A stretch of DNA of 50,950 bases. It comes from Protoeuglena noctilucae (Eukaryota > Chlorophyta > Pedinophyceae > Marsupiomonadales > Marsupiomonadaceae). The notes beneath the pieces were generated by a model, which was given only the letters and a program-made list of their open reading frames with translations, was not told where the DNA came from and made no database searches. Of this stretch, positions 1 through 14,900 are shown in pieces. The stretch is from NCBI GenBank assembly GCA_958009085.1, contig OY253692.1, positions 50,001 to 100,950 of the forward strand. The letters run 5' to 3'. The position numbers were made by a program, and so were the translations under genes. The first letter of the stretch is position 1; each line of letters starts with the position of its first letter.

Positions 1-68
1 TAACGTCTTACCTTCAGGTTAGATAAGTAATGAAATACAAAAAATTAAACACTTATTTGTTTATGCAC

Positions 69-123
69 GGCGTTCTTTTAGAACTTCTTAACCTTTACTA
101 AAGGTTGAGGTTCGAGTAACGCC
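69..123. repeat. Nested hairpin in the 16S-23S spacer
   Basis: GGCGTT (69-74) pairs with AACGCC (118-123). Inside it a second stem AACCTTT (90-96) pairs with AAAGGTT (100-106) around a 3-base loop. It lies upstream of trnI. It is either a processing stem or one of the many small inverted repeats of this genome. The 16S gene itself is not in the window. Confidence 0.5.
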
Positions 124-166
124 AGCATTTTCTTTTAAGTGTAACTTTGGGTAAAAGAACTTAGTT

Positions 167-215
<49 letters not shown>

Positions 216-240
216 GCTGGTTCAAATCCAGCATAGCCCA
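167..240 (+). tRNA. trnI-GAU: tRNA-Ile(GAU)
   Basis: A complete 74-base cloverleaf. Acceptor GGGCTAT pairs with ATAGCCC, discriminator A, anticodon loop CTGATAA (anticodon GAT). It lies in the rRNA operon spacer as in cyanobacteria. It is uninterrupted, whereas the land-plant copy carries a group II intron. Confidence 0.98.
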
Positions 241-322
241 ATTGAGCAATTTTTCTTACCTAAGTGCCTCTTTATCCGTCCTTACCTTTATGAATCCTTC
301 ATAAATAAAAGATATAAAGGCT

Positions 323-395
323 GGGGATATAGCTCAGTTGGTAGAGCGCTGCCTTTGCAAGGCAGATGTCAGCGGTTCGAGTCCGCTTATCTCCA
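323..395 (+). tRNA. trnA-UGC: tRNA-Ala(UGC)
   Basis: A complete 73-base cloverleaf. Acceptor GGGGATA pairs with TATCTCC, discriminator A, anticodon loop TTTGCAA (anticodon TGC). There is no intron. The bases after the discriminator happen to be CCA (396-398), so the 3' CCA may be genome-encoded or coincidental. It is the second tRNA of the 16S-23S spacer, 55 bases before the 23S gene. Confidence 0.98.
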
Positions 396-454
396 CCACC
401 TTGAGTTCTCTTCATTGCCTTCGGCACGAGAAGAGAAAAACTTGATTTTTTTGT

Positions 455-3457
<3,003 letters not shown>

Positions 3458-3471
3458 AATTTTAATTTTTG

Positions 3472-3541
3472 TTCCCCTTTTATATTTCTCTGTTTAGAGA
3501 AATATAAAATTCCATAGAATTGTTCTATGGAATAAGGGGAA
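3472..3541. repeat. Double hairpin in the 23S-5S spacer
   Basis: Two hairpins stand side by side: TATATTTCTCT with AGAGAAATATA (3481-3506), and ATTCCATAGAA (3509-3519) with TTCTATGGAAT (3523-3533). An outer stem TTCCCCTT (from about 3472) with AAGGGGAA (3534-3541) encloses both. The shape suggests an rRNA processing element just before 5S. This is inferred from pairing only. Confidence 0.55.
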
Positions 3542-3664
3542 TGTTCTGGTGTTCAAGCCTTTATGGAACCACGCTAATCCATCTCGAACTTAGCTGTGAA
3601 ACGTAAGGGGGGCAACGATACTACGTGGGGGACTGCGTGGAAAACCAGCCTAATGCCAGGACAT
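3541..3664 (+). rRNA. rrf: 5S ribosomal RNA
   Basis: About 122 bases. Helix I is formed by ATGTTCTGG (3541-3549) and CCAGGACAT (3656-3664), with one G-T pair. Internal segments typical of 5S rRNA are present (ATCTCGAAC near 3581, then CGTGGGGGACTGCGTGG). It follows 23S by about 85 bases, as expected for a plastid rRNA operon. The ends may be off by 1-2 bases. Confidence 0.93.
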
Positions 3665-3759
3665 TTTATGCTTCCCGATATCTTTCTTGCATATCTGGGT
3701 AGCCTCAGTTTCGTTCCAAGTAATGATCCACGACGAAAGCCAAGACAATATAGATATGA

Positions 3760-4202
3760 AAAAGCCTCCTTGAACTCGAAGAGGTTATGGAGATTTTTGA
3801 TTTTGCATCTGCGGAAATCGCTTATCCTCAAATCACTTTGAAATTTTCCGAACGTATATTCAGGAAAGTATCTACTATTTTACAATATCTTGATGTCGCG
3901 CAAAAAAATTTGCTTTTTGCTGGAATCCAAAACAAATCCATAGCTTAGAAAACCTTTTTGGTGCTTATCACAAAACTTCGATCCAACCTTTGGAAAATGC
4001 ATATACATTTCAACGTTTGGAAGAAAGTTATTTTAATGATTCTATTTTACAATCCCAAGGGGAAAAAAAGATTGGTTTCTGCAAAATTTTCCTTCAGGCT
4101 ATTATCAAAACCTTCCACGGTAACGTGGAATTTTTTTTGCTTCATAATTTGGCTTTTTTAAAACAGAATGGTATTCCTGTATTCTCCCACTCAAATCCCT
4201 AA
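3760..4202 (+). pseudogene. Possible decayed reading frame, unknown function
   Basis: Two adjoining open stretches read like protein. Frame one runs 3760-3948, with an ATG at 3787 starting MEIFDFASAEIAYPQITLKF. Frame two overlaps it and runs 3942-4202, including LENLFGAYHKTSIQPLENAY. Together they give a plausible 145-residue sequence interrupted by one frameshift near 3942-3948. I do not recognise the family. The upstream part (about 3670-3760) may continue in a third frame. Composition looks protein-like (mixed hydrophobic and charged residues, no poly-Lys or poly-Phe runs), but chance open frames of this size occur. No start context or ribosome binding site supports expression. Confidence 0.25.
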
Positions 4203-4362
4203 AAGTTTAAATTTGGAATTTATCTTTTCAGTTTTAATCACTTCTAGAGATCGGTCAGTGATTTTGATAGCTACATTTCTTCCCAGGTCTTGGGAAACTG
4301 CGTTTGCCTTCGCCACCAACCAGTCTTGCTTTTCTTTGGTGGAAGACGATAAGATATAAACT

Positions 4363-4392
4363 CATGTACTCGAAGAATTCTTCGAGTACATG
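4363..4392. repeat. Perfect 30-base palindrome
   Basis: CATGTACTCGAAGAA (4363-4377) is followed directly by its exact reverse complement (4378-4392). It shares the core TGTACTCGAA with the hairpin behind psbC at 23799-23830, which suggests a related dispersed element. It lies in the psbA downstream region. Confidence 0.8.
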
Positions 4393-4513
4393 CATTCTTT
4401 AAACAAGGTTCTAGTTTGGTAGCTAAAGCTAAAGAAAGTTTCTTTCGATTTAGCTGAACGAAGTTCAAATAAAAATAGGCTTAAAGTTACAGAATTTGTA
4501 CCTCGCTTCTTCC

Positions 4514-4548
4514 ACCAATCCTCTTCCTCTACGAGGACAAGGATTGGT
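4514..4548 (-). terminator. psbA 3' hairpin
   Basis: ACCAATCC (4514-4521) pairs with GGATTGGT (4541-4548), with an inner stem CCTC/GAGG (4526-4529/4533-4536). It lies about 70 bases beyond the psbA stop. A smaller stem GAAGGAA/TTCCTTC at 4583-4598 lies closer. Either could define the mRNA 3' end; plastid hairpins usually stabilise the mRNA rather than terminate transcription. Confidence 0.5.
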
Positions 4549-4617
4549 TAGTAAGCAAGCCCTCAAAACCCTTTCGATTTCTGAAGGAAAATTCCTTCAA
4601 ATTCTCGAGTCAAGACA

Positions 4618-6347
<1,730 letters not shown>

Positions 6348-6434
6348 CGGAGAGAGAGGGATTCGAACCCTCGGTAGTAATGTTACTACGACAAATTAGC
6401 AATCTGCTCCCTTAAGCCTCTCGGGCATCTCTCC
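6348..6434 (-). tRNA. trnS-GCU: tRNA-Ser(GCU)
   Basis: An 87-base class II tRNA with a long variable arm. Acceptor GGAGAGA pairs with TCTCTCC, discriminator G, anticodon GCT. It reads AGC/AGU codons. It lies between psbA and atpA on the same strand. Confidence 0.97.
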
Positions 6435-6797
6435 GTTGCGAAGCCTGAAATATTTTTTAAATAAATCTCTCTTAATTTTTTTTAGTTATCATTTAAAGGT
6501 CTTACCGGAAGTAAGGATATAGTTAAACTTCCACCAAAATCTTGGTCCAAAAGGAACACTCTTTCTCGTAGCTAACTACGAGAACAAACTCGAAGAGGAA
6601 TAAAGTTTACGAATAAACAAAAACTTGCTACCAATCGAAACGATTGGTATAGAGTTAGTTTTACCCCAGCTGAAGGCTTCCGGTATTTACCATTTTAAAA
6701 GAAAAATAACTTTAATAGCTTAGTTTTCGTTTTATCGATCCTTAGCTGAGCTAAGGATCGGTTATTCCTTGGTTGAAAAGCATTTTCTTGTAGTTTT
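6435..6797. other. Spacer between trnS-GCU and atpA
   Basis: About 360 bases with no gene. It contains hairpins TCTCGTAG/CTACGAGA (6564-6583), TACCAATCG/CGATTGGTA (6629-6649) and the atpA 3' hairpin at 6736-6760. A diverged reverse copy of the dispersed repeat may lie near 6667-6690. Confidence 0.6.
6736..6760 (-). terminator. atpA 3' hairpin
   Basis: CGATCCTTAGC (6736-6746) pairs with GCTAAGGATCG (6750-6760) around a TGA loop, about 40 bases beyond the atpA stop. It probably marks the 3' end of the long rpo-rps2-atp transcript. Confidence 0.7.
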
Positions 6798-8321
6798 TTA
6801 AGAAACGGCTACAGCTTTAAATTCTTCTTTATATTCTAAAATAGCTTTCTTTAACATTTCTTGTGCCTCAGGTGTAAAAGTCTTCGTATCACGAATGATT
6901 TGACCATATTGTGCACAATTTGTCGATAAATATTTACGGAAACCAACTAAAAAGGCACGAACTTCATTAACCGCAATAGAATCTAAAAATCCGTTTGTAC
7001 CAGCATAGATACAAGCAACTTGATCTTCTAGAGATAATGGCGCAGCTTGCGCTTGCTTTAATAGTTCACGTAAACGTTGACCTCTTGCTAATTGATTTTG
7101 TGTAGCTTGATCTAAATCAGAAGCAAACTGTGAAAAAGCTTCTAACTCCGCGAATTGAGCTAGTTCTAGTTTTAATTTACCAGCTACTTGTTTCATAGCT
7201 TTTGGCTGCGCAGCAGAACCTACACGAGAAACAGAAATACCAACATTAATTGCTGGACGAATTCCAGAGTTAAATAGATCTGCCGATAAGAAGATTTGGC
7301 CATCCGTAATGGAAATTACGTTAGTTGGAATATATGCAGATACATCTCCTTCCTGTGTTTCCACTACTGGTAATGCTGTCATACTTCCAGCCCCTAAAGC
7401 ATCACTAAGTTTTGCAGCTCGTTCTAATAGACGAGAGTGTAAATAAAAAACATCACCTGGATACGCTTCACGACCTGGTGGTCGGCGCAGTAATAAAGAC
7501 ATTTCACGATAAGCTTGTGCTTGTTTTGTTAAATCATCATAAATTACTAATGTATGGCGACCATTATACATAAAAAATTCAGCTAAAGCTGCACCAGTAT
7601 ATGGAGCTAAATATTGTAAAGTTGCTGGACTATCTGCTGTAGCAGAAACAATTATTGTGTAGTCCATAGCACCTCGTTCCGTTAAGGTATTAACTACCTG
7701 AGCAACCGACGAAGCTTTTTGACCAATAGCTACATATACACAAACAACATCTTTACCTTTTTGATTAATAATGGTATCAACTGCAATTGCCGTTTTTCCT
7801 GTTTGTCTGTCACCGATAATTAATTCACGTTGTCCACGGCCAATTGGAATCATCGCATCAATAGCAACAAGACCAGTTTGTAGTGGTTCATGAACAGATT
7901 TACGGGAAATAATACCTGGAGCATTCGATTCAATAAGACGTGTTTCTTTTGTTGAAATTTCGCCTTTTCCATCAATAGGTACAGCTAAAGCATTTACAAC
8001 ACGACCTAGGTATTTCTCGCCAACAGGAATTTGGGCGATTTTACCAGTTGCACGAACAGAACTACCTTCTTGAACTTTACGCCCTTCACCCATTAGTACA
8101 GCACCAACATTTTTAGATTCTAAATTTAGAGCAATACCAATTGTTCCGTCTTCAAATTCAAGAAGTTCACCAGCCATTACTTTTTCAAGTCCATAAATAC
8201 GAGCAATACCATCTCCAACTTGGAAAACCGTTCCTACATTTACAACTTTAACTTCTTGATTATATTGTTCGATTTGCTGGCGAATAATACTACTAATTTC
8301 ATCAGGTCTAATCTTAACCAT
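6798..8321 (-). CDS. atpA: ATP synthase CF1 subunit alpha
   Basis: The alpha subunit of the stromal CF1 head, which holds the non-catalytic nucleotide sites at the alpha/beta interfaces. The 507 residues are a normal length. The Walker A motif GDRQTGKT is at residues 170-177, and the arginine-finger segment [10 protein letters not shown] is present in the C-terminal third. It is the last gene of the minus-strand atp cluster (atpI-atpH-atpF-atpA). It starts 5 bases after the atpF stop, which suggests translational coupling. A strong hairpin follows it at 6736-6760. Confidence 0.99.
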   Translation of the reverse strand: MVKIRPDEISSIIRQQIEQYNQEVKVVNVGTVFQVGDGIARIYGLEKVMAGELLEFEDGTIGIALNLESKNVGAVLMGEGRKVQEGSSVRATGKIAQIPVGEKYLGRVVNALAVPIDGKGEISTKETRLIESNAPGIISRKSVHEPLQTGLVAIDAMIPIGRGQRELIIGDRQTGKTAIAVDTIINQKGKDVVCVYVAIGQKASSVAQVVNTLTERGAMDYTIIVSATADSPATLQYLAPYTGAALAEFFMYNGRHTLVIYDDLTKQAQAYREMSLLLRRPPGREAYPGDVFYLHSRLLERAAKLSDALGAGSMTALPVVETQEGDVSAYIPTNVISITDGQIFLSADLFNSGIRPAINVGISVSRVGSAAQPKAMKQVAGKLKLELAQFAELEAFSQFASDLDQATQNQLARGQRLRELLKQAQAAPLSLEDQVACIYAGTNGFLDSIAVNEVRAFLVGFRKYLSTNCAQYGQIIRDTKTFTPEAQEMLKKAILEYKEEFKAVAVS

Positions 8322-8326
8322 TGTCC

Positions 8327-8881
8327 CTAAGCCTTATAGTTTCTTAATAATACAATATGAAAATTAGTAATAGAGCGATGAAAAGAAGAATCTACACGTT
8401 TTTGTTTCATTAAACGATCTTCAACAAGAGTTAAAGCAAGAGAAATTACTTGTTTTGACAACTTCTGTAAAGTTGTTTTTTGTTGTAATTGAATAATCTC
8501 TTGTTTCGTTTGTTCTAATCGTTTTAGATCTTCTTCTGTTTGAAAAAGAATTTGATTTTTTTCTTTTTCAGCAGAAACCACACTCTGTTTACGAATTTCC
8601 TCTGATTTATTCTTTGCATTTGCTAAAGCTTTTTTTGCTTCTTCCAATTGCATTTGTGCTTCTTTTGCTTTTTCTTCTGCTTCTCGCATCGTACTTAAAA
8701 TTGCTTGTTTACGATTAGCCAAAAGAGAACGCAAAGCATCCCCACCAAAAGTAAATAAAACACCTAGAACAACTATTAAATTTATAATATTAGTGTCTAA
8801 GATATTTGTATTGATGGCAAACCCTTCAGAATGACCCAGAGGAAAATGATCAAAAAAGATCTTATCCATAAAAGTCTCCAT
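8327..8881 (-). CDS. atpF: ATP synthase CF0 subunit b (CFo-I)
   Basis: The peripheral-stalk b subunit, linking the membrane sector to CF1. The 184 residues show one N-terminal membrane segment (about residues 30-50, [17 protein letters not shown]), then a long charged alpha-helical stalk rich in Glu, Lys and Gln (roughly 60-140), as the family requires. There is no intron, whereas the land-plant gene has a group II intron. The ATG used begins METFMDKIF; the second Met (residue 5) is an alternative start. It lies between atpH and atpA. Confidence 0.96.
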   Translation of the reverse strand: METFMDKIFFDHFPLGHSEGFAINTNILDTNIINLIVVLGVLFTFGGDALRSLLANRKQAILSTMREAEEKAKEAQMQLEEAKKALANAKNKSEEIRKQSVVSAEKEKNQILFQTEEDLKRLEQTKQEIIQLQQKTTLQKLSKQVISLALTLVEDRLMKQKRVDSSFHRSITNFHIVLLRNYKA

Positions 8882-9183
8882 TTTTTTTCGTTTTTGTAAA
8901 ATAAAAGTTTATTTTACTATTAAATCAAGTTTTCTTTTTTAAACAGTTTTTTAAAATTCGAAAAAACGTTCGAACAAAAATTGACGAATAAAAAAGAAAC
9001 TTGCATTTCATTAGGTGTTCCATTGTTTGCTTTTTTTCTTTTTAGTTATAAAAGATAACAAAAGAAAACAATGGAATAAAAATAACACTAAAGGAGGGTT
9101 TTACTTATTTATAGAGTTATATATAGATGTTCAAATATAGCCTCTAGTTTTTTTTAAAAAAAGTAGGGTTGCAATACGTTTTG
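8882..9183. other. Spacer between atpF and atpH
   Basis: About 300 AT-rich bases with no gene or tRNA that I can see. Short inverted repeats occur around 9020-9075 (AACAATGGAA and relatives). It is transcribed, if at all, as part of the atp operon. Confidence 0.5.
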
Positions 9184-9738
<555 letters not shown>

Positions 9739-10479
9739 TTAATGATGATCTTCGACAGCTTCACCTATATAAGCTCCAGCTAAAGTAGCGAAAACAAGAG
9801 CTTGAATACCACTCGTGAAAACACCTAATAGCATAATAGGAATAGGTACAACTAATGGTACTAAAGATATTAATACAGCTACTACTAACTCTTCAGCTAC
9901 AATATTACCAAATAATCGAAAACTTAAAGATAAAGGTTTTGTAAAATCTTCTAAAACATTAATTGGTAATAAAAATACTGCTGGAGATACATAGCGTTTA
10001 AAATAACCTAATCCTTTTTTTGAAATTCCAGCATAAAAATAAGAGATTGATGTTAATAAAGCTAAAGCTACTGTAGTATTAATATCATTCGTTGGCGCAG
10101 CCAATTCTCCATTTGGTATTTCAATAAAGCGCCATGGGAATAAAGCTCCTGACCAATTAGAAACTAAAATAAACAAAAAGATTGTCCCAATAAAAGGTAC
10201 CCATTTTAAAAAATCATGTTCACCAATTTGCGTTTTGGCCAAATCTCTAATAAATTCAGTAATATATTCTGTAAAATTTTGCAAACCTTCTGGGATTACT
10301 TTAAGATCACGATTTCCCAAAAGCGAAACTGCAAAAAGAATAAATAAAACAACCCAAGAAGTTATTAGTACTTGACCATGAACTTGATACTCACCAATTG
10401 ACCAATAGTAATGTTCACCAATGGTAACTTCAGCAATATCGAAAATATTATTAGTTAAAAACATAAAAGTTTTATGCAT
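9739..10479 (-). CDS. atpI: ATP synthase CF0 subunit a (CFo-IV)
   Basis: Subunit a, which forms the proton half-channels beside the c-ring. The 246 residues are the family size, with several hydrophobic helices. The C-terminal helix contains [14 protein letters not shown], holding the essential Arg, and [18 protein letters not shown]. The ATG chosen gives [10 protein letters not shown]; the Met at residue 6 is an alternative. A hairpin (10495-10513) stands only about 15 bases before the start and could affect initiation. It lies 559 bases downstream of rps2. Confidence 0.98.
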   Translation of the reverse strand: MHKTFMFLTNNIFDIAEVTIGEHYYWSIGEYQVHGQVLITSWVVLFILFAVSLLGNRDLKVIPEGLQNFTEYITEFIRDLAKTQIGEHDFLKWVPFIGTIFLFILVSNWSGALFPWRFIEIPNGELAAPTNDINTTVALALLTSISYFYAGISKKGLGYFKRYVSPAVFLLPINVLEDFTKPLSLSFRLFGNIVAEELVVAVLISLVPLVVPIPIMLLGVFTSGIQALVFATLAGAYIGEAVEDHH

Positions 10480-11038
10480 TTTATTAAATTATTAACCTAT
10501 ACGAAGTATAGGTGAACCAATCCTCCGGAAAGATAACAATTTAAATACGATTAAGTTAATCGAATTGTATTTGTATAACCTGGCGAATCAGTGGAAGCTG
10601 AACTCACTTAACCTAAGTTTTCTTCAGTTAATCGGAAAAGTTTGTTTGAAACATTAACAGTTTCTCCATCAATGTAAAAAAGAAGGTAAAAACATTGTTA
10701 AAGTCAATTAACAAATGTTTCAAGAATATGAAATTCATCATACTTTCAATAACTAACTGGTTTTCGAAAACCAATACAAAGTATTGTTGAAATCCGAACT
10801 TAGTTCATACAAAATCTGTTTTGTATAGGTAAATCTTCCCAAAATCTTGATTACGGAAAAAGGAGCTACGATTTTTTCTTTAAATATCTTAAAACAAATT
10901 TGTTTAATAAAAAAATTTAAGGGATGTTTTAAGAACGTTTTTAAAAAAGTTTATCGAAATAAAACTTCGAGCTCTAAATCAATTCTAGCGAAGCTTAGAA
11001 CATTTATGCAAGTAAAAAAAAACTAAAAAAACTACTTA
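10480..11038. other. Spacer between rps2 and atpI
   Basis: About 560 bases with no gene. Stems seen are ACCTATAC/GTATAGGT (10495-10513), the 16-base palindrome TGGTTTTCGAAAACCA (10758-10773) and the adjoining CAATAC/GTATTG (10772-10786). No tRNA or RNase P RNA core was recognised. Confidence 0.55.
10495..10513 (-). promoter_or_regulatory. Hairpin in the atpI 5' leader
   Basis: ACCTATAC pairs with GTATAGGT around a GAA loop. On the minus strand it ends 15 bases before the atpI ATG, where it could shield or position the ribosome binding region, or form a protein-defined RNA 5' end. The function is inferred from position only. Confidence 0.4.
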
Positions 11039-11740
11039 TTAGTTTTCTTTCATATTTATTTTCATTTTTTCCCTACCAATTTGGATAGCAGTACAAATTT
11101 CATTTAATATTAATTTAATAGAGGAAACTGAGTCATCATTAGCTGGGATAAAAAGGTCCGCTAAACTTGGATCACAATCCGTATCTAAAATAGTTATACT
11201 CCGCAATCCTAATTTTTTACACTCCAATACTGCATTTATTTCTTCATTTTGACCGATAATTATAACAATATCTGGTAATTTTTGCATTTCTTTAAGGCCA
11301 CCCAAATATTTTTCTAATTTTTCCTTTTGTTTTCTTTTTATAGCAGCTTCTTTTTTTGGTAAACGATTTAGTTTACCACTTAACTCGTCAGCATCATACT
11401 GTTTCAATTTTTCAATCGAAGTCTTGATAGTCTTCCAATTTGTTAACATTCCCCCTAACCAGCGATGATTAACAAAAAACGCACCACAATCGTTTGCTTT
11501 TTCAGCAATTAATTCTTCTACTTGATTTTTCGTACCTACAAAAAGAAAGTTTTTACCAAGATAAGATTGTTCTTTTAGAAAAACACAAACATCATCAAGA
11601 TATTTATAAGTTTGTATTAAATCAATAATATGTACCCCATTGCGTTCCCCATAAATAAATGGTGCCATTCGTGGATTCCATTTTCGTGATTGATGGCCAT
11701 AATGCATTCCTGCTTTAACCATGTCTGTTAGTGTAATCAT
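11039..11740 (-). CDS. rps2: 30S ribosomal protein S2
   Basis: Small-subunit protein uS2 of the plastid ribosome. The 233 residues show family motifs from the start: [20 protein letters not shown] (residues 8-27), then [17 protein letters not shown], and the C-terminal [12 protein letters not shown] and IPANDD segments. It sits between rpoC2 and atpI, the conserved place of rps2 in plastid and cyanobacterial-like operons. It is 250 bases downstream of rpoC2, from which it is separated by a strong hairpin (11898-11941). Confidence 0.98.
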   Translation of the reverse strand: MITLTDMVKAGMHYGHQSRKWNPRMAPFIYGERNGVHIIDLIQTYKYLDDVCVFLKEQSYLGKNFLFVGTKNQVEELIAEKANDCGAFFVNHRWLGGMLTNWKTIKTSIEKLKQYDADELSGKLNRLPKKEAAIKRKQKEKLEKYLGGLKEMQKLPDIVIIIGQNEEINAVLECKKLGLRSITILDTDCDPSLADLFIPANDDSVSSIKLILNEICTAIQIGREKMKINMKEN

Positions 11741-11897
11741 AGTATCTTTAAGTAATAATTAATTTATTAGTCCAAAAATCTGTCCTGTTAATTCCGATAA
11801 TAATAGGCCTTTTATTAACTAAAAAAAAACCTAAAAAATTAGCTACTTTGCTAACCCAGAGCAACTATTTGTGTAGTAAAAGAACAACTTCGTATAG

Positions 11898-11941
11898 CTA
11901 ATCTCTATTTTTTTTCTATTTGAAAAAAAAATAGAGATTAG
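11898..11941 (-). terminator. rpoC2 3' hairpin
   Basis: An 18-base perfect stem joins CTAATCTCTATTTTTTTT (11898-11915) to its reverse complement (11924-11941) with an 8-base loop. It lies 50 bases beyond the rpoC2 stop and ends in a U-rich arm on the minus strand. It could separate rpo from rps2-atp messages by termination or processing. Confidence 0.65.
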
Positions 11942-11990
11942 TTGACGAAACTAATTTCTATAAGTTTCCTTAATTGTACTTGATTTTATT

Positions 11991-14900
11991 CTATTCGTCT
12001 TTATTAAAAAAATAAAAAAAATCTCTAAAACCTGTTCCTACTGGAATTAAGTGACCAAGAATGACATTTTCTTTTAATCCTTTTAAGAAATCGGTTTTTT
12101 TCTCGATTGCAGCTTTCGCTAAAATCCGTGTCGTTTCTTGAAAACTGGCTGCCGAAATAAAACTTTTTGTTTCTAACGAAGCTTTTGTTATTCCTAGTAA
12201 AACCGGTTCATACCTTGCAGGAGAACTTTCGGTTCCTGCATTAATTAGTTCAATTGTTTCAAGATTTATCAATTCACCCGGTAATAAACCAGTTTGGGCT
12301 CCATCAATAATTCGAACTTTAGAAGTCATCTGCCGAATAATAATCTCTAAATGCTTATCTGCAATGCTAACTCCCTGAGTTTGATAGACTTGTTGAACAC
12401 TATCAACTAAAAATTGTTGAGTTGTTTGAATACTTAAACGAACCGCTTTTTCAAAAGACATTTTTCTAATAAAGTTTTGATACAATTTTTCTAATTTTAT
12501 AGGAACACTATTTACAATAGGTTCACCAAATTTAGAAGAACGCGCTTCAAAAAATTCTTCAATTTTAGGAATACCTTGAACGATATCCCCACTTTGTAAT
12601 CGTTTATAAAAAAGTGTTACTAATAAATTTTCTTTTTTTACTAGATTATTATGAAATACATGAAAAATAGATCTTGAAGAAAATAAACACGGTTGTCCTT
12701 TTCTTAAAACCAGTAAAAGTTTCCCGTTGTTTTCTCTAATAGAAAGGATTTGACCAGATACAGAAAAAGTATAGTTTTTCAAAATTTTTTGTTCTGTTCT
12801 AAAAAAATTAGTTAGTAAAGTAAAAATAGCTTTTTGGTCCAAACCTTCCCCTATTAAATTAATAGAATTAACATTAAAACAGGCAAAATCTGATCGAGCC
12901 AGTACTAATTTAGAAGAAGTATTTTTTCGTTCTATATTTTTTTCAAAAAAAGGAAAAGAATTCTGTGAAACATCAAAAACTTCACCTTCTGTAATTCCCA
13001 AATGTTGTCGTTTCGCAAAAATTTGATTTTTTGTTAACTGTTTCAAATGGTCTAGTTTAAAAATAACTTGTTGTTTTTTTTTGCAGATTATTTTTTGTAA
13101 AGTCTTATGTAATGGGTAGATATAAACTAATCGAAAATGTAATGAAAGAAAACCAGATGTCTTCCAATAAGATCCTAGCAAGGTTTCTTGATCCCTTTTT
13201 TGCAGTAAAGCCTCGGGAATTTGTTTTATAAAAAAGGTGCAAGAACTCCCTATTGAATTGGCTTTCTTATTTAGTATTAAACTTGAAAAAATAGAATTAT
13301 AAATAAAAATTTGTTCTTTTTGTACAGTGGTTTGAATTCGAGCACACTGTGGATTTGTTATTAATTCATGAAAAATAGTTTTATAATTTTTAGTAAAATA
13401 CAAATGTTCTTTAGTTCTTAAGAGATTATTTAAATTTTTTTGTGGACAAAAAAAAGTTTTTTGATGGTTTAGGTTTTCAATTACTCGACCCTCAATTTTT
13501 TTAAAATTTCGATTTGAAGAAGTAAAAAAATGTCTTTTAATAATATAAATTGTATTTTTTTCTAAAAAGTTAAATTTTGGAACTTCGTTTCCAATAGAAG
13601 AATTTTGTTTTTGTAAAGTTTTTAACCAAAGAGTATTTTTTTGAGAAATAGAATAATTATCTAAATGTAAAGATATTTTTGAAAAAATATTTTTTATTTT
13701 AGACTCATTTATTTTTAAATCCTTATCTGATCTTTGTTCAACTTCAGCCGAAATTTGATTCTCATTAAGCTGATAATTTTTCCAAAATTCAATGAAACTT
13801 AAGTTTCGTTTTACCTGATGTAAACTAGTAAAATTTGATTCCCAAAAAATATCATCAAGAATTAATTGACCTTTTTTATATATAGTATTTTTTTTATCTT
13901 TTTTCGAATAAAATTTTATCTGTTCATTTTTTGACAAATAAGGCCAAGAAGGAATAAGACTAAAAAGAAAACTATTTTTTTTTGTTTTTTCTATTTCACT
14001 ATTAGACTCTTTTTCACTAAGAGTAAAAAGAGAATTTTCTAATTTCCAATTTGCGGAAGTGGAAATATCCTCTTTACTCTGATTAGATAATCTTTGTTTT
14101 TGTGGATTAAAGAAAGAATATACTTTTAAAAAACCTTCAACAAAATTTGAATTTAAATCTAAACAACCTTGACGGTTTTGAATTACAAAAATTTTATTAT
14201 TCGAATTTAACCATTGATTAATTACAAGGAAAGGTAGAGTTGATATGTTTTTTTTCCTACTAAAATTTAAAAAAATAGGCAATCTTTCTAAATCCGAATT
14301 ATTGGAAAAAAGAAAAATGTTTTTTCTACAAAAATTTGAATCTAATAAATTTATATTTGAAATAAAAATCTCTTTGTATGAAGAAACAAATGAAATATTT
14401 TTACGATATATAGCGTTTTGATGGTTATTCGAAAAGATACTAAAAAAAGGAAAAATTTTTGAATTTTTCTTAAAAAAACTTGTTTGAAATTTGATATGGT
14501 AAATATACAAAAAACTCGCAGAATTGAACAATTCTTTTTCTAAATAAAAAGTTAAGAAAGATTTTTTTAAATCACCGAAAAACTTATACGAATTTTTTGT
14601 CCAATATATATCTACAAGATCAAAACTTAAATTTGTTGTGATTAAACCCGATTTTAAATCTTTTTCATTTTGAAAAGACGAGAAATCTTTAGGTATTTTT
14701 TTTAAAAAAGATTTCTTCTTAGAAAGATAAAAATTTATCGGTAAATAGATATAACCGGTTTTGCTACTAACTAAAAAATGTTCTGTCAATGGAGCAGATT
14801 TAAAAAGAAAATCATTAGATTTTGGATAAAATCTTTCTTGAGTTATCGAATCTTGAATATTACCTGCCAAAATCCATAAAGAACCATATTCTCTTGCGAT

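Larger units (their letters stand above)
3665..4617. other. Gene-poor spacer between 5S and psbA
   Basis: About 950 bases with no intact recognisable gene. It holds the possible decayed reading frame at 3760-4202, a perfect palindrome at 4363-4392 and the psbA 3' hairpin. By eye it looks less AT-rich than most spacers further right, which would suit an inverted-repeat segment. The repeat boundary cannot be located from one copy. Confidence 0.6.
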
